Origin: Nitrosophilus kaiyonis
GTDB taxonomy: Bacteria; Campylobacterota; Campylobacteria; Campylobacterales; Nitratiruptoraceae
DNA length: 64,000 nucleotides
Assembly (NCBI RefSeq): GCF_027943725.1
Contig: NZ_AP025696.1
Coordinates: forward strand, 1,403,501-1,467,500
Direction of reading: 5' to 3'
A program made the position numbers and the translations under genes. The notes under the pieces were generated by a model. That model saw only the letters and a list, made by a program, of their open reading frames with translations. It was not told the DNA's origin and searched no databases. This document shows, in pieces, positions 38,841 to 48,831 of the stretch (the first letter of the stretch is position 1; each line of letters starts with the position of its first letter).

Positions 38841-40319
38841 TTAAAAATCTATTGCTACTCTATAGTTAGGATCATCTTCTTCCCATGTGCAGTAAGGGCC
38901 TGCCTCTTTAAGAAGCTGCTTGCATTCTGGACTTAAATGTCTTAAAACTATTGATTTTCCAGCTTCTTTATATTTTTTTGTGATTTTATCAATAGCTTCT
39001 ACACCACTTTGATCCATAACACGAGCATTTTTGAAATCTACCACCACTTCAAATGGATCATTTTTGGGATCAAATTTTTCTAAAAATGAGTGTACAGATC
39101 CAAAAAAGAGAGGTCCTTCTAGTTCATATATTTTACGTTCACCTTCCATATGTACTTTTGTATATATTTTTGCATGTTTCCAAGCAAAAACTAGAGCAGA
39201 AATTATTACTCCGGCAATTACTGCTATCGCTAAATCAGCAAAAATAGTTATAATAGTAACGGTTACCATCACAAAAAGATCATCTTTAGGCATTCTTTTA
39301 AAATGACCAAGACTACTCCAACTAAAAGTTGCAATTGCAACAACAAACATTATTCCTACTAATGCTGCAAGAGGTATCAAAGCGATATATTTACTAAGTG
39401 CAACGACAAAAAGAATAAGCAAAATTGCCGCAGTCAAAGATGATAGTCTACCTTTACCACCGCTTGTGAAGTTGATCATAGATTGTCCAATCATAGCACA
39501 GCCTGGCATTGCACCAAAAAATCCACAAGTCATATTTCCAATCCCTTGTGCAACACACTCTTGATTACCGCTTCCTCTCTCACCACTCATCTCATCTAAA
39601 ACGGAGAGTGTTAAAAGTGATTCAATCAATCCTACAAGAGCTATAATGATAGAATAGGGTAAAATGGTTTTAAGTATATCAAAGTTTAAAGGCACAGTTG
39701 GAATATGAAAGCTTGGAAATGATCCGCTTATGTCTGCTAAATCTTTAATCTGTTTTGTATCGATATGAAATAGAAGAACTAGTGCAGTAATGGCGATAAG
39801 TGCTCCTAAACTTGCAGGTATCGCTTTTGTAAATCTTGGAAGAAAATAGATAATTGCCATAGTTAGTACGACCAAAAAGATTGTCATCAAATTGCTATCT
39901 TTAATCAAAGGTATCTGACTTGTTGCAATTACAATAGCAAGGCCATTTACAAAGCCATAAATTGCAGGTTGTGGGACGAGGCGTATAAATTTCCCAAGAC
40001 GAAAAAGACCAATAAGAATCTGTATAATACCAGCAAGTACTGCCGCCCAAAATATATATTCTACGCCATGTTTTAAAACAAGATCAACTAATACTATTGC
40101 AACTGCCCCGGTAGCACCACTAATCATTCCAGGTTTTCCACCAATGAGAGCAGTTATAAGTCCTAAGATAAAAGCAGTATAGAGTCCAACTTGAGGGCTA
40201 AGACCAGCTATAAGAGAGAATGCAATCGCTTCAGGAATGAGAGCAACTGCTACAACAGTGCCACTTAAAATATCATTTATTGGATTTGTTGTAAAATTAT
40301 AGCGTTTTTTTAACGACAT
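38841..40319 (-). CDS. SulP family anion transporter with STAS domain
   Basis: 492 residues. 11-14 membrane helices with the family consensus region NDILSGTVVAVALIPEAIAFSLIAG (cited as VAVALIPEAIAFSLIAG), GATGAVAIVL and GQSMINFTSGG. The C-terminal STAS domain at about 390-490 includes VVVDFKNARVMDQSGVEAI. SulP proteins carry sulfate, bicarbonate or other anions, commonly with sodium or protons; substrate not resolvable here. No carbonic anhydrase or sulfur gene is adjacent. It converges on the histidine kinase and lies downstream of valS on the same strand (55-base gap). Confidence 0.92.
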   Translation of the reverse strand: MSLKKRYNFTTNPINDILSGTVVAVALIPEAIAFSLIAGLSPQVGLYTAFILGLITALIGGKPGMISGATGAVAIVLVDLVLKHGVEYIFWAAVLAGIIQILIGLFRLGKFIRLVPQPAIYGFVNGLAIVIATSQIPLIKDSNLMTIFLVVLTMAIIYFLPRFTKAIPASLGALIAITALVLLFHIDTKQIKDLADISGSFPSFHIPTVPLNFDILKTILPYSIIIALVGLIESLLTLSVLDEMSGERGSGNQECVAQGIGNMTCGFFGAMPGCAMIGQSMINFTSGGKGRLSSLTAAILLILFVVALSKYIALIPLAALVGIMFVVAIATFSWSSLGHFKRMPKDDLFVMVTVTIITIFADLAIAVIAGVIISALVFAWKHAKIYTKVHMEGERKIYELEGPLFFGSVHSFLEKFDPKNDPFEVVVDFKNARVMDQSGVEAIDKITKKYKEAGKSIVLRHLSPECKQLLKEAGPYCTWEEDDPNYRVAIDF

Positions 40320-40374
40320 TAATACCTTTCATGATTTATAATTGTATAAATTTATTTGTATGAGGGATAAGAGA

Positions 40375-42993
40375 TTAGCGAGTGAGTCTCGCTAATTCCT
40401 CTTCAATTTTAGTAAGTTTTTCTTGAGCTTCATGGAGAGCTTTTTTGTTTTGCTCAACTACATGTGCAGGAGCATTTTTAACAAAGTTTTCATTTGAGAG
40501 CATTTTATTAAGCTTTTCAATCTCTTTATTGATTTTCTCTTTTTGTTTTGTGAGACGATTGATAATTGGAGAAAGATCGATTCCTTCTAAAGGTATAAAA
40601 ACTTCTACATATTCTCCAATATCAGCAACCGCATTTTCAACCGGTTTATTTACAAACTCTACTGTTTCGACTTTTGCAAGTTTAGTGATATAAGCCTTGT
40701 CTGATTCTTGCAAATCAGCTTTAATCAAAACTTTTGGAATATTTTTGTTTGCCATATCAATAAGAGCTTTTGCGCGGCGGATAGTAACAATTGTATCGAT
40801 AATTTTGGCAAATTTAGCTTCAATTTCTTTATCTTGTTCTTTAGCTTGTGGATATTCCATTATCATAATCGATTCATTTGATTCAAGATCACTGCCACTT
40901 AGCATTTGATAGATATATTCACTAATAAACGGCATAAATGGATGAAGAAGCTTCATTGCTTCTTTATATATGGCTCCGAGTTCACCTACTGAGCTTTTAT
41001 CCGCTTTGCTAAGCTCAATACCCCAATCGCAAAACTCGCCCCATAAAAATCTATAAAGTGTTGTTGCCGCATCATTAAATCTATAATTGTCTAGATATTC
41101 TCTTGTCTCTTTTATTGCTTGATTTAATCTACTTGCAAAATATTTTCCTAAATCTGTTTTTATTTCTTTTTTTTCTAAATCATCAAACTTATCTTGATTC
41201 ATAAGTAAAAATCTTGCAGCGTTATATAGCTTATTGGTAAAGTTTCTTGAGAGTTCAAGTTTTTCTTGAGATAATCTTATATCTCTTCCTTGAACTGCTA
41301 AAATTGCTAAAGTAAATCTTAATGCATCTGTTGAATATTTTTCCACCATTTCGATAGGGTCAATTACATTTCCCCTTGATTTGCTCATTTTTTGACCATG
41401 TTCATCTCTAACAAGAGCATGGAGATATATATCTTTAAATGGGATCTCTTTCATAAAATGTTCACCCATCATAATCATTCTTGCAACCCAAAAGAATAAA
41501 ATATCAAATCCAGTAATTAAAAGATCATTTGGATAAAACTCTTTTAGGTCATTTTCATACCATTTTTCTCCTTTTCCCCAATCTCCATTTCCCCATCCAA
41601 GTGTTGAAAAAGGCCAAAGAGCTGAGCTAAACCAAGTATCGAGCACATCTGGGTCTTGATAAATATTGTTTGAGCCACATTTTGGACAATTTTTTTCATG
41701 CTCACTTTTGCTTGCCCATTCATTTCCACAATCTTTACAATACCATACAGGTATTCTATGTCCCCACCAAAGCTGTCTTGAGATACACCAGTCTCTTAGC
41801 TCTTTCATCCAGGCATTAAAACTGTTTATCCAATGGCTTGGATAAAATTTTGCTTTGCCTTCATTAACTTTTTCTACTGCAGGTTTAGCAATATCGGCTT
41901 TTACAAACCACTGTTTTGATATATAAGGTTCTACAACATTTCCACATCTATAGCAATGGCCAACTTGATGTTTATAATCTTCAATTTTTTCAATAAAGCC
42001 TTCTTCTTTTAATTTTTGAACTATTTTTTCTCTTGCTTCTAATCTCTCAAGCCCTTTAAATTCACCTGCATTTTCATTTAAAATGCCTTTTTCATCAAAA
42101 ACTTTTATAAATTCAAGATTATGTCTTTTACCAACTTCATAATCATTTGGATCATGTGCAGGTGTAACTTTAACGGCTCCGGTACCAAACTCCATATCAA
42201 CATAATCATCAGCAATAATAGGAATTTCTCTATTAATGAGAGGAAGTCTTACTTTTTTACCTATTAAATCTTTATATCTTTCATCATTTGGATTTACCAT
42301 TACAGCTGTATCACCAAAAAATGTCTCAGGTCTTGTTGTTGCAACAACAATGTATCTATCTTCTCCAACAATAGGATATCTAATGAAATACAGTTTTCCT
42401 TCTTCTTCTTTATACTCAACTTCAATATCGCTTAGTGCACCATCATGGGTACACCAATTAACCATATAGTTACCTCTAACTATGAAGCCTTCATTATATA
42501 AAGTAACAAATGCCTCTTTTACTGCATTTTTTAATCCTTCATCCATAGTAAAACGTTCTCTGCTCCAAGCAGGACTTACACCTAAAATTTTTAACTGTTC
42601 TACTATGGCATTACCATATTTTTCTTTCCATTTCCAAACTTTTTCTAAAAATTTTTCTCTTCCTATCTCCTCTTTTGTAACTCCCTCTTTTAGTAACTCT
42701 TTTTCTACAACATTTTGTGTTGCAATTCCAGCATGATCTGTTCCTGGCTGCCATAAAGTTTTATATCCATCCATTCTTTTATATCTAACTATTATATCTT
42801 GAAGAGTAAATGTTAAAGCATGTCCAATATGAAGGCGACCAGTAACATTTGGCGGAGGCATCATAATACAAAAATTTTTATTCTTTTTTTGTATGTTTTT
42901 ATTACCATCTACTTCAAAATAGCCTCTATTTTCCCAAATTTTATAAAATTTTTTCTCTATCTCTTTTGGATTATATTTTGTTTCATTTCCCAT
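40375..42993 (-). CDS. valS: Valyl-tRNA synthetase
   Basis: 872-residue class I synthetase. HIGH-type motif PPNVTGRLHIGHAL near residue 48, editing-domain segments TTRPETFFGDTAVMV and FGTGAVKVTPAHDPND, and the KMSKS loop QKMSKSRGNVIDP are intact. The C-terminal coiled coil (LTKQKEKINKEIEKLNKML) is the valine-specific tRNA-binding arm. GNVVEPYISKQWFVK is as in other ValRS. It diverges from the UvrD-like helicase across a 291-base repeat region. Confidence 0.97.
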   Translation of the reverse strand: MGNETKYNPKEIEKKFYKIWENRGYFEVDGNKNIQKKNKNFCIMMPPPNVTGRLHIGHALTFTLQDIIVRYKRMDGYKTLWQPGTDHAGIATQNVVEKELLKEGVTKEEIGREKFLEKVWKWKEKYGNAIVEQLKILGVSPAWSRERFTMDEGLKNAVKEAFVTLYNEGFIVRGNYMVNWCTHDGALSDIEVEYKEEEGKLYFIRYPIVGEDRYIVVATTRPETFFGDTAVMVNPNDERYKDLIGKKVRLPLINREIPIIADDYVDMEFGTGAVKVTPAHDPNDYEVGKRHNLEFIKVFDEKGILNENAGEFKGLERLEAREKIVQKLKEEGFIEKIEDYKHQVGHCYRCGNVVEPYISKQWFVKADIAKPAVEKVNEGKAKFYPSHWINSFNAWMKELRDWCISRQLWWGHRIPVWYCKDCGNEWASKSEHEKNCPKCGSNNIYQDPDVLDTWFSSALWPFSTLGWGNGDWGKGEKWYENDLKEFYPNDLLITGFDILFFWVARMIMMGEHFMKEIPFKDIYLHALVRDEHGQKMSKSRGNVIDPIEMVEKYSTDALRFTLAILAVQGRDIRLSQEKLELSRNFTNKLYNAARFLLMNQDKFDDLEKKEIKTDLGKYFASRLNQAIKETREYLDNYRFNDAATTLYRFLWGEFCDWGIELSKADKSSVGELGAIYKEAMKLLHPFMPFISEYIYQMLSGSDLESNESIMIMEYPQAKEQDKEIEAKFAKIIDTIVTIRRAKALIDMANKNIPKVLIKADLQESDKAYITKLAKVETVEFVNKPVENAVADIGEYVEVFIPLEGIDLSPIINRLTKQKEKINKEIEKLNKMLSNENFVKNAPAHVVEQNKKALHEAQEKLTKIEEELARLTR

Positions 42994-43078
42994 AAAAATT
43001 TTTACCTCTACTTTAAAATTTTTAGCGCAATTATAGCAAATATATGTACAATTAGCTCTTAATTTTGGAATATTAGAA

Positions 43079-43268
43079 TTAAGTGTTAAGTATATAGTGG
43101 ATTAGTGGAATAGGGGTAAGGAGATTAGGTAGGTGGTTGAGTGGTTTTATTCTATTACTATTCAACGATTTTAACCTTTTTAACCACTCAACCAAATTTT
43201 CAATTCCTAATTCCCAATACACCCAAATACCAATCACTAATTCCAATTCCTAATGTCCAATGTCATTA
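43079..43268. repeat. Long compound tandem/inverted repeat between valS and helicase (copy 8)
   Basis: Fills most of the 291-base divergent gap. The left part (AGTGGATTAGTGGAATAGGGG) resembles 59464 onward. The centre has GTGGTTGAGTGG facing AACCACTCAACCA, an inverted pair of the 11484 type. The right part is 7-base units (CAATTCC, TAATTCC, CAATCAC, TAATGTC, CAATGTC). CTAATGTCCAA at 43250-43260 is the reverse complement of the 11-mer TTGGACATTAG found exactly at 55533 and 63106. The rest of the gap (42994-43078) should hold the valS promoter; no confident box is called. Confidence 0.8.
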
Positions 43269-43284
43269 ATTTAAAAGGAGATAA

Positions 43285-45297
43285 ATGCCTATTTCAAGGC
43301 TAAATGAAGAACAGTTTAAAGCAGCAACAGCACCTTTTGGTTATAACCTTGTTATAGCAAGTGCTGGAACTGGTAAAACTTCTACAATAGTGGGCAGAAT
43401 TGGGTATCTTCTTGATAAAAATATTTTACCTGAGAATATTTTACTTCTTACTTTTACAAATAAAGCTGCAGCCGAAATGATAGGTAGAGTTGCAAAATTT
43501 TTTGGTAATGAAAAGGCCAAAAAAATCGAATCTGGAACATTTCATGCTGTATGTTATAGATGGCTTAAAAATATTGATGAAAATATTGTTTTAAAACAGC
43601 CAAAAGAGTTAAAAACCCTATTTAGAAGTATTTATGAAAAAAGAAATTTTATAAATTTTGAAGAAAAGCCATATAAAAGTTCATATCTTTATGATTTATA
43701 TTCACTTTATCAAAATAGTGTAAGTAGTTTAAGTTTTGGAGAGTGGATAGCTAAAAAAAATGAACTACATATTAGTTTTATTGATATCTATAATGATATA
43801 GTAGATGAATTTGAGGTAACAAAAGAGAAATATGGTTTTGTTAGTTTTAATGATCTTTTAATATTTGCAAAAAAAAGAGCCAATAAAATAAAAGAGTTTG
43901 ATGAAATTTTAATTGATGAGTATCAAGATACCAATAATCTTCAATCTTCATTAATTGATTCTTTAAAATCAAAATCTCTATTTTGTGTTGGAGATTATGA
44001 TCAAAGTATTTATGCTTTTAATGGTGCAAATATAAATATTATTGCAAATTTTAAAAAAAGATATAAAGATGCAAGAGTTTTCAATCTTTCAAAAAATTAT
44101 AGATCTACAAAATATATACTTAATTTGGCAAATAAAGTAATATTAAATAATGAAAGAATTTATCCTAAAAAACTTGAAGTTGTTAGAAAAGATGAATATG
44201 AAAAACCAAAACTTTTAATATATGATGAGTTAATGGAACAGTATAAAGATATTGCTAAAAGAATTAAAAATTCAACTACCAAATATGAAGAGATAGCAGT
44301 AATTTTTAGAAATAATTCTAGTGCAGATGGAATTGAAGCAAGTTTAAGAGAGTTTGGGATAAATTGTAAAAGAAGAGGAAGTATTAGTTTTTTTGATGCA
44401 AAAGAGATAAAAATTGTTTTTGAAATGATATCTTTACTTATAAATCCAAAAGATGTAATGAGTTTTATCCATATATTTGAATATGCAAAAGGAGTAGGGC
44501 CTTCAATTGCAAAAGAGATATATGATGGTTTAGAAAAATTAGGTGAAAGAGATCCAATAAAAGGACTTTTAGATCCTATTGAGATAAAAAATCCGTTCGA
44601 GAGAAAAATCAAAAATCATCAGTTAGGCCTTTTTGATGATTTTCTTTTACTGGGAAGTAAAAGTAGATTTAAAGATCTAAATTTTGAAGAAAATTTTTAT
44701 AAAAGTTCTATTTTAACACATCCTAAACTAAGTGTTGATGGTGCTAAATTTTTATACGATTTATATAAGCTTTATAAAGATTTAAAAAAATTCAAGCAAC
44801 CATTAAGTATTGTTTCAAAAATAGTAGATTCAGATCTTTATATAGAGATAAGAGATGTTATTGCTAAAAAAAGAGCAACATTAAAAGATGGCACAATTGA
44901 TAAAAATCTTTATGATGAGCAGATAAATAAAATTTTTAGAAAAACTCTCCTTTTGAAAGAGTTGGCAAAACCATATAAAGATATAGAGAGATTTTATAAT
45001 GCTATGATATTAGGAAGTAATGAAATAAGTGAAGGGGTAGGGGTTAATTTACTTACAGTTCATGCAAGTAAAGGTTTGGAATTTGATGATGTTTATATTG
45101 TAGATTTAGCTGATGGAAGATTTCCAAATAGAAAACTTATTAGTAAGACTGGAAGCTTAGAAGAGGAAAGAAGGCTTTTTTATGTTGCAGCAACAAGAGC
45201 GAAAAATAGACTTTTTTTATCTTATGCCAAGTATGATAGAGTAAAAAAAATGGAGTTTAAACCATCTCCATTTCTTTTTGAAGCAGGTCTTATTTAA
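43285..45297 (+). CDS. UvrD/PcrA-like SF1 DNA helicase
   Basis: 670 residues. Q-motif LNEEQFKAATAP, Walker A ASAGTGKTSTIVGR, motif Ia LLLTFTNKAAAEM, motif II IDEYQDTNNLQ, motif III GDYDQSIYAFNGA, motif IV NYRSTKYI, motif V LTVHASKGLEFDDVYI and motif VI FYVAATRAKNRLFL are all present, so it is a full 3'-5' helicase. It is slightly shorter than UvrD, lacking the long C-terminal Tudor-like tail. Likely in repair or recombination. AAAGGAG precedes the ATG. It converges on the secretion-cluster F gene with a 4-base overlap. Confidence 0.93.
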   Translation: MPISRLNEEQFKAATAPFGYNLVIASAGTGKTSTIVGRIGYLLDKNILPENILLLTFTNKAAAEMIGRVAKFFGNEKAKKIESGTFHAVCYRWLKNIDENIVLKQPKELKTLFRSIYEKRNFINFEEKPYKSSYLYDLYSLYQNSVSSLSFGEWIAKKNELHISFIDIYNDIVDEFEVTKEKYGFVSFNDLLIFAKKRANKIKEFDEILIDEYQDTNNLQSSLIDSLKSKSLFCVGDYDQSIYAFNGANINIIANFKKRYKDARVFNLSKNYRSTKYILNLANKVILNNERIYPKKLEVVRKDEYEKPKLLIYDELMEQYKDIAKRIKNSTTKYEEIAVIFRNNSSADGIEASLREFGINCKRRGSISFFDAKEIKIVFEMISLLINPKDVMSFIHIFEYAKGVGPSIAKEIYDGLEKLGERDPIKGLLDPIEIKNPFERKIKNHQLGLFDDFLLLGSKSRFKDLNFEENFYKSSILTHPKLSVDGAKFLYDLYKLYKDLKKFKQPLSIVSKIVDSDLYIEIRDVIAKKRATLKDGTIDKNLYDEQINKIFRKTLLLKELAKPYKDIERFYNAMILGSNEISEGVGVNLLTVHASKGLEFDDVYIVDLADGRFPNRKLISKTGSLEEERRLFYVAATRAKNRLFLSYAKYDRVKKMEFKPSPFLFEAGLI

Positions 45298-46538
45298 TGA
45301 CCTTTAACTGCTTTTGCCATATCCCACATTGGTAGGAATATACCAAGAGCTAATAATAGAACTAATGCTGCAATGATTGTCAGTAAAATAGGTTCTAAAT
45401 ATGATGACATATTATCTAAAATATAGTTAAATTTCATTCTATAATAGTCTGATACTTTTCTCATCATTGCATCAAGTTGACCACTTGATTCACCAGCACC
45501 AATCATTTGAATAATCATATTTTCAAATAATTCTGTCTCTTTAAATGAATCAGTCAAAGAGACACCTCTTTCAACATAAACTTTAACAGTTTCGAGTTTT
45601 TCTTTTATGAAGCTATTGTCAACCATAGCTACAGCACTATCTAATGCTTCAGCGACTGGTATACCAGCAGCAACAAGTTCTGTAAACACAAGTGTAAATC
45701 TACTTAATGTAGCATAATATATAATATCTTTTATCAAGTAGACTTTTAAGAGATATTTATCTATATTATATTTTATAGATTCATTGTTTCTATAAAGATA
45801 AATAATAACAAAGACTATAATAATTAAGCCAACTAATATTTGAATACCATATGTAGAAAAAGCATGTTCAAGCCATAATAAAATTCTAGTAGGCAATGGT
45901 AATTCTGCATGAAATCTTTCAAATATAGCTTTGAATTTTGGAACAACAAACATAATTAAAACGACAAAAGCTATTGCCATTGCTGTTAGTGTAATAAGTG
46001 GATATCTTATAGCTTTTTTAAATTTTAAAATATTTTCTCTAATCTCTTCAAGAATATTTGCTAAAGTAAAAAGAGCTTCAGGCATATTACCTGTTTGTTC
46101 ACCAAGTTTTATCATAGTAACTGTAAGGGAGCCAAGCTGATATCTAAAATTTTCCACTGATTCAGATAAACTTAGACCAGAATTTATATCTTCAGCTATT
46201 TGATGCAAAATTTCTTGCAGAGTTTTATCAACTGTTGAATTTGCTATCTCTTTTAAAGCATCATATATTGGAATACCTGCATTTGTCATAACAGCAAGTT
46301 GTCTAACAGACGCTATTAAGCTATCTGGTTTTACTTTTTTTTGCTTAAAATAGGAAAGAATTTTATTTTGAATATCTTTTAATCTTTCTTCAAGAGGTGG
46401 AGTAGTTTCTTGAACTCTTATAATCACTCCACCTTTTTTAAGCTTTGCTAAATGTAAAGCTTCTTCCCTATTTTCTGCTTTTACTATAATTGACTCTTTT
46501 CTACCTTTAAGTAGTAAATCTAATTGAAAATATCTCAT
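45294..46538 (-). CDS. Type II secretion/type IV pilus inner-membrane platform protein (GspF/PilC/CtsF family)
   Basis: 414 residues, with two GspF repeats each ending in membrane helices. Conserved segments are LAVMTNAGIPIYDALKEIA, IKLGEQTGNMPEALFTLA and MIGAGESSGQLDAMM. An N-terminal ~60-residue region looks like the MshG/PilC cytoplasmic start. It forms the base on which the ATPase pushes. It overlaps the ATPase gene by 4 bases; last gene of the nine-gene cluster. In Campylobacter the equivalent, ctsF, is needed for natural transformation. Confidence 0.92.
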   Translation of the reverse strand: MRYFQLDLLLKGRKESIIVKAENREEALHLAKLKKGGVIIRVQETTPPLEERLKDIQNKILSYFKQKKVKPDSLIASVRQLAVMTNAGIPIYDALKEIANSTVDKTLQEILHQIAEDINSGLSLSESVENFRYQLGSLTVTMIKLGEQTGNMPEALFTLANILEEIRENILKFKKAIRYPLITLTAMAIAFVVLIMFVVPKFKAIFERFHAELPLPTRILLWLEHAFSTYGIQILVGLIIIVFVIIYLYRNNESIKYNIDKYLLKVYLIKDIIYYATLSRFTLVFTELVAAGIPVAEALDSAVAMVDNSFIKEKLETVKVYVERGVSLTDSFKETELFENMIIQMIGAGESSGQLDAMMRKVSDYYRMKFNYILDNMSSYLEPILLTIIAALVLLLALGIFLPMWDMAKAVKGH

Positions 46539-48271
46539 GTTAATCTCGTTACCCTTAATACTTCTTCTATAGTTGTTTCTCCTTCAAGAGCTTTGTTGAT
46601 GCCATCTTGAAGCATATTTATAAAACCATGTTCAACTGCATAATTTGTGATTTTTTCTTTACTCTCTTCACGAGCAATCATACTTGATAATTGATCATCT
46701 ACAGTTAAAACTTCTGAAACCATCTCTCTTCCAAGATATCCTGTCATATTGCAATGTTTGCAACCTTTTCCTTTGTAAAATTGATAATTTTGAGGCAGGT
46801 ACTCTTTTAGGTCTCTTTCAATATTTGGCAAAATTGTTGTAGGAGCTTTACAATATGGACAAATTTTTCTTACTAACCTTTGGGCTTCTATTGCTATTAA
46901 TGATCCACTTACTAAATATGGCTCAATTCCCATATCAACCATTCTTGTAATTGCACTAATAGCATCATTTGTATGCAGTGTTGATAATACTAGGTGTCCT
47001 GTAAGCGCAGCTTGAACTGCGATTCTTAATGTCTCTTGATCCCTTATCTCACCTATCATTATAATATCTGGGTCTTGTCTAAGAATTGATCTTAATGCAG
47101 TAGCAAAAGTATATCCGATTTTAGGCTGAACTTGGGATTGTTGTACAAGATTCATCTGATATTCAATAGGGTCTTCAACAGTTATTATCTTTTTTTCTAT
47201 ACTTCTAACCATATTTAAAGCACCATAAAGTGTAGTTGTTTTACCACTACCTGTTGGTCCTGTTACAAGAATAATACCATAAGGTGTTTTTAAAGATTTT
47301 ACAAATTTTTTATAATTATAATCGCTCATACCTGCATCTTCAAGCTTTATCATAGCTTTAGATTTGTCAAGTATTCTCATTACTATAGATTCACCAGTCA
47401 TAATAGGAAGAGTTGATACCCTAAAATCATACTCTTTTTTCATAATTGTTGCAGAAAATCTACCATCTTGTGGTTTTCTTTTTTCTGCAATATCAAGATT
47501 TGATAAAAGTTTTATCCTTGAAGATAAAGGGGGATATATATCTTTATCAAAAATAAACTGTTCTGTTAAAATTCCATCAATTCTTGTTCTTACAATACAA
47601 TTTTTTTCTGTTGGTTCTATATGTATATCACTTGCTCTAGAAAGAATAGCTGTTTGAAGAACTATTTGAATTAGCCTAAGTATCGCGCTGGATTCTCTTG
47701 CATCATTTACATTACCTGCATTTATCTCTTTTCTAATCTCACTAATAAGTCCTTTAACACTCTCACTTAACTCTAATTTATTTAAATATCTTTCGATCTG
47801 CTTTACAGGTGAAATAGCAACTTTTATCGGTTTTTTTGGAAAAAGTCTTTGGATCGATTCTTGAGCGCTCATATCCAGAGGATCTTTAAAAGCAACTAAT
47901 ATATTTATATCCTCTTCTTTAATAGGAATAGCTTCATATTTTTTTAATTGACTTAAAGGAACTTTTGAAGCAAGTCTAAAATCTATATCAATAGAATCTA
48001 AATCTATGAACTCTATATTTAAAATTTTTGCAATATATTTTAGAACTTTTTCTTTTAAATTATTTGGGAGAGGTTCAAGATCATCAATACTTAAACTACC
48101 TTCTCTAATTAGGTCTCCAAAAAATTTTATAACAAAATTTTCAGAGATTATTCCTTTTGAAATTAAATTATGTAATAAATTTTTTTCTGTAGTAGTACTG
48201 TTTTTTATATGATTTAAAGTTTCAGGAGGAACAATAGATTTTTCTAAAAGAAGTGAAGTTAATTTTTCCAT
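46535..48271 (-). CDS. Type II secretion/pilus assembly ATPase (GspE/PulE/MshE/CtsE family)
   Basis: About 578 residues from the ATG at 48271, chosen over the TTG at 48286 because AGAGGA is well placed. N-terminal MshEN-type region at about 1-190, then ATPase: Walker A VTGPTGSGKTTT, Asp box ITVEDPIEY, Walker B DPDIIMIGEIRD, His box LVLSTLHTND. The tetracysteine zinc site (CPYC and CKHC) of GspE is present. It drives pilus/pseudopilus extension. It lies 9 bases downstream of the 48280-48831 gene. Confidence 0.93.
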   Translation of the reverse strand: MEKLTSLLLEKSIVPPETLNHIKNSTTTEKNLLHNLISKGIISENFVIKFFGDLIREGSLSIDDLEPLPNNLKEKVLKYIAKILNIEFIDLDSIDIDFRLASKVPLSQLKKYEAIPIKEEDINILVAFKDPLDMSAQESIQRLFPKKPIKVAISPVKQIERYLNKLELSESVKGLISEIRKEINAGNVNDARESSAILRLIQIVLQTAILSRASDIHIEPTEKNCIVRTRIDGILTEQFIFDKDIYPPLSSRIKLLSNLDIAEKRKPQDGRFSATIMKKEYDFRVSTLPIMTGESIVMRILDKSKAMIKLEDAGMSDYNYKKFVKSLKTPYGIILVTGPTGSGKTTTLYGALNMVRSIEKKIITVEDPIEYQMNLVQQSQVQPKIGYTFATALRSILRQDPDIIMIGEIRDQETLRIAVQAALTGHLVLSTLHTNDAISAITRMVDMGIEPYLVSGSLIAIEAQRLVRKICPYCKAPTTILPNIERDLKEYLPQNYQFYKGKGCKHCNMTGYLGREMVSEVLTVDDQLSSMIAREESKEKITNYAVEHGFINMLQDGINKALEGETTIEEVLRVTRLT

Positions 48272-48279
48272 AATGTCCT

Positions 48280-48831
48280 CTACCAAAATTTATGTGTTTC
48301 TACTATTTTACCTTTTTTTATCTTTAAAATCACCATTTTTATAGGTTTTTTATCTTTTTCCAAAAATAGTTTATAAATTATATCCTTTTCATCTGTTTCA
48401 TTAAATATATAAGTATTATCGGAAAAAATATATTTTTTTTCAACAAATAAAGTAAAAATTTTGGAAATAATATGATCAGTTTTTGGGAAAATAAGACCAG
48501 AAATATCAATATTATCAATCAAAGCATGATATAATAGTTTTTTTTGAGCTAAAATTGTTGAAAAATATGCTGCATTTGCTCTTGCTTCTTTACTATTTTT
48601 TAATATTACAATTGGAACTGCTAATCTATCAATATAATCAGATTTTAAACATGATAATGCATACATAGTAACTAATTTTTCATCTTTTTTAATTTTTTCA
48701 AAAATCAAAATTCCTTTTGTGCATACTTTTTTATAATTTTCATCTTTATAATATTTTATAAGATCATTAATAGTTATATTTTTGGAAAATAAAGATGTTA
48801 AAAAAATAGCAATTATAAATAGGTATCTCAT
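48280..48831 (-). CDS. Secreted hypothetical protein of the cts/MSH cluster
   Basis: 183 residues. Signal peptide MRYLFIIAIFLTSLFSK; the remainder is a helical, lysine-rich periplasmic protein (EARANAAYFSTILAQKKLLYHA, cited as ANAAYFSTILAQKKLLYH). No recognised domain. It overlaps the TPR gene by 4 bases and precedes the ATPase gene. By position it could substitute for the small membrane protein CtsX of Campylobacter, but I see no evident similarity. Confidence 0.75.
   Translation of the reverse strand: MRYLFIIAIFLTSLFSKNITINDLIKYYKDENYKKVCTKGILIFEKIKKDEKLVTMYALSCLKSDYIDRLAVPIVILKNSKEARANAAYFSTILAQKKLLYHALIDNIDISGLIFPKTDHIISKIFTLFVEKKYIFSDNTYIFNETDEKDIIYKLFLEKDKKPIKMVILKIKKGKIVETHKFW

Noticed and set aside
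38841-42993. Possible horizontally acquired SulP-valS segment because codon use looks slightly GC-richer
   Set aside because: The impression was not measured; valS is a core gene and there are no mobile-element signs at the borders.
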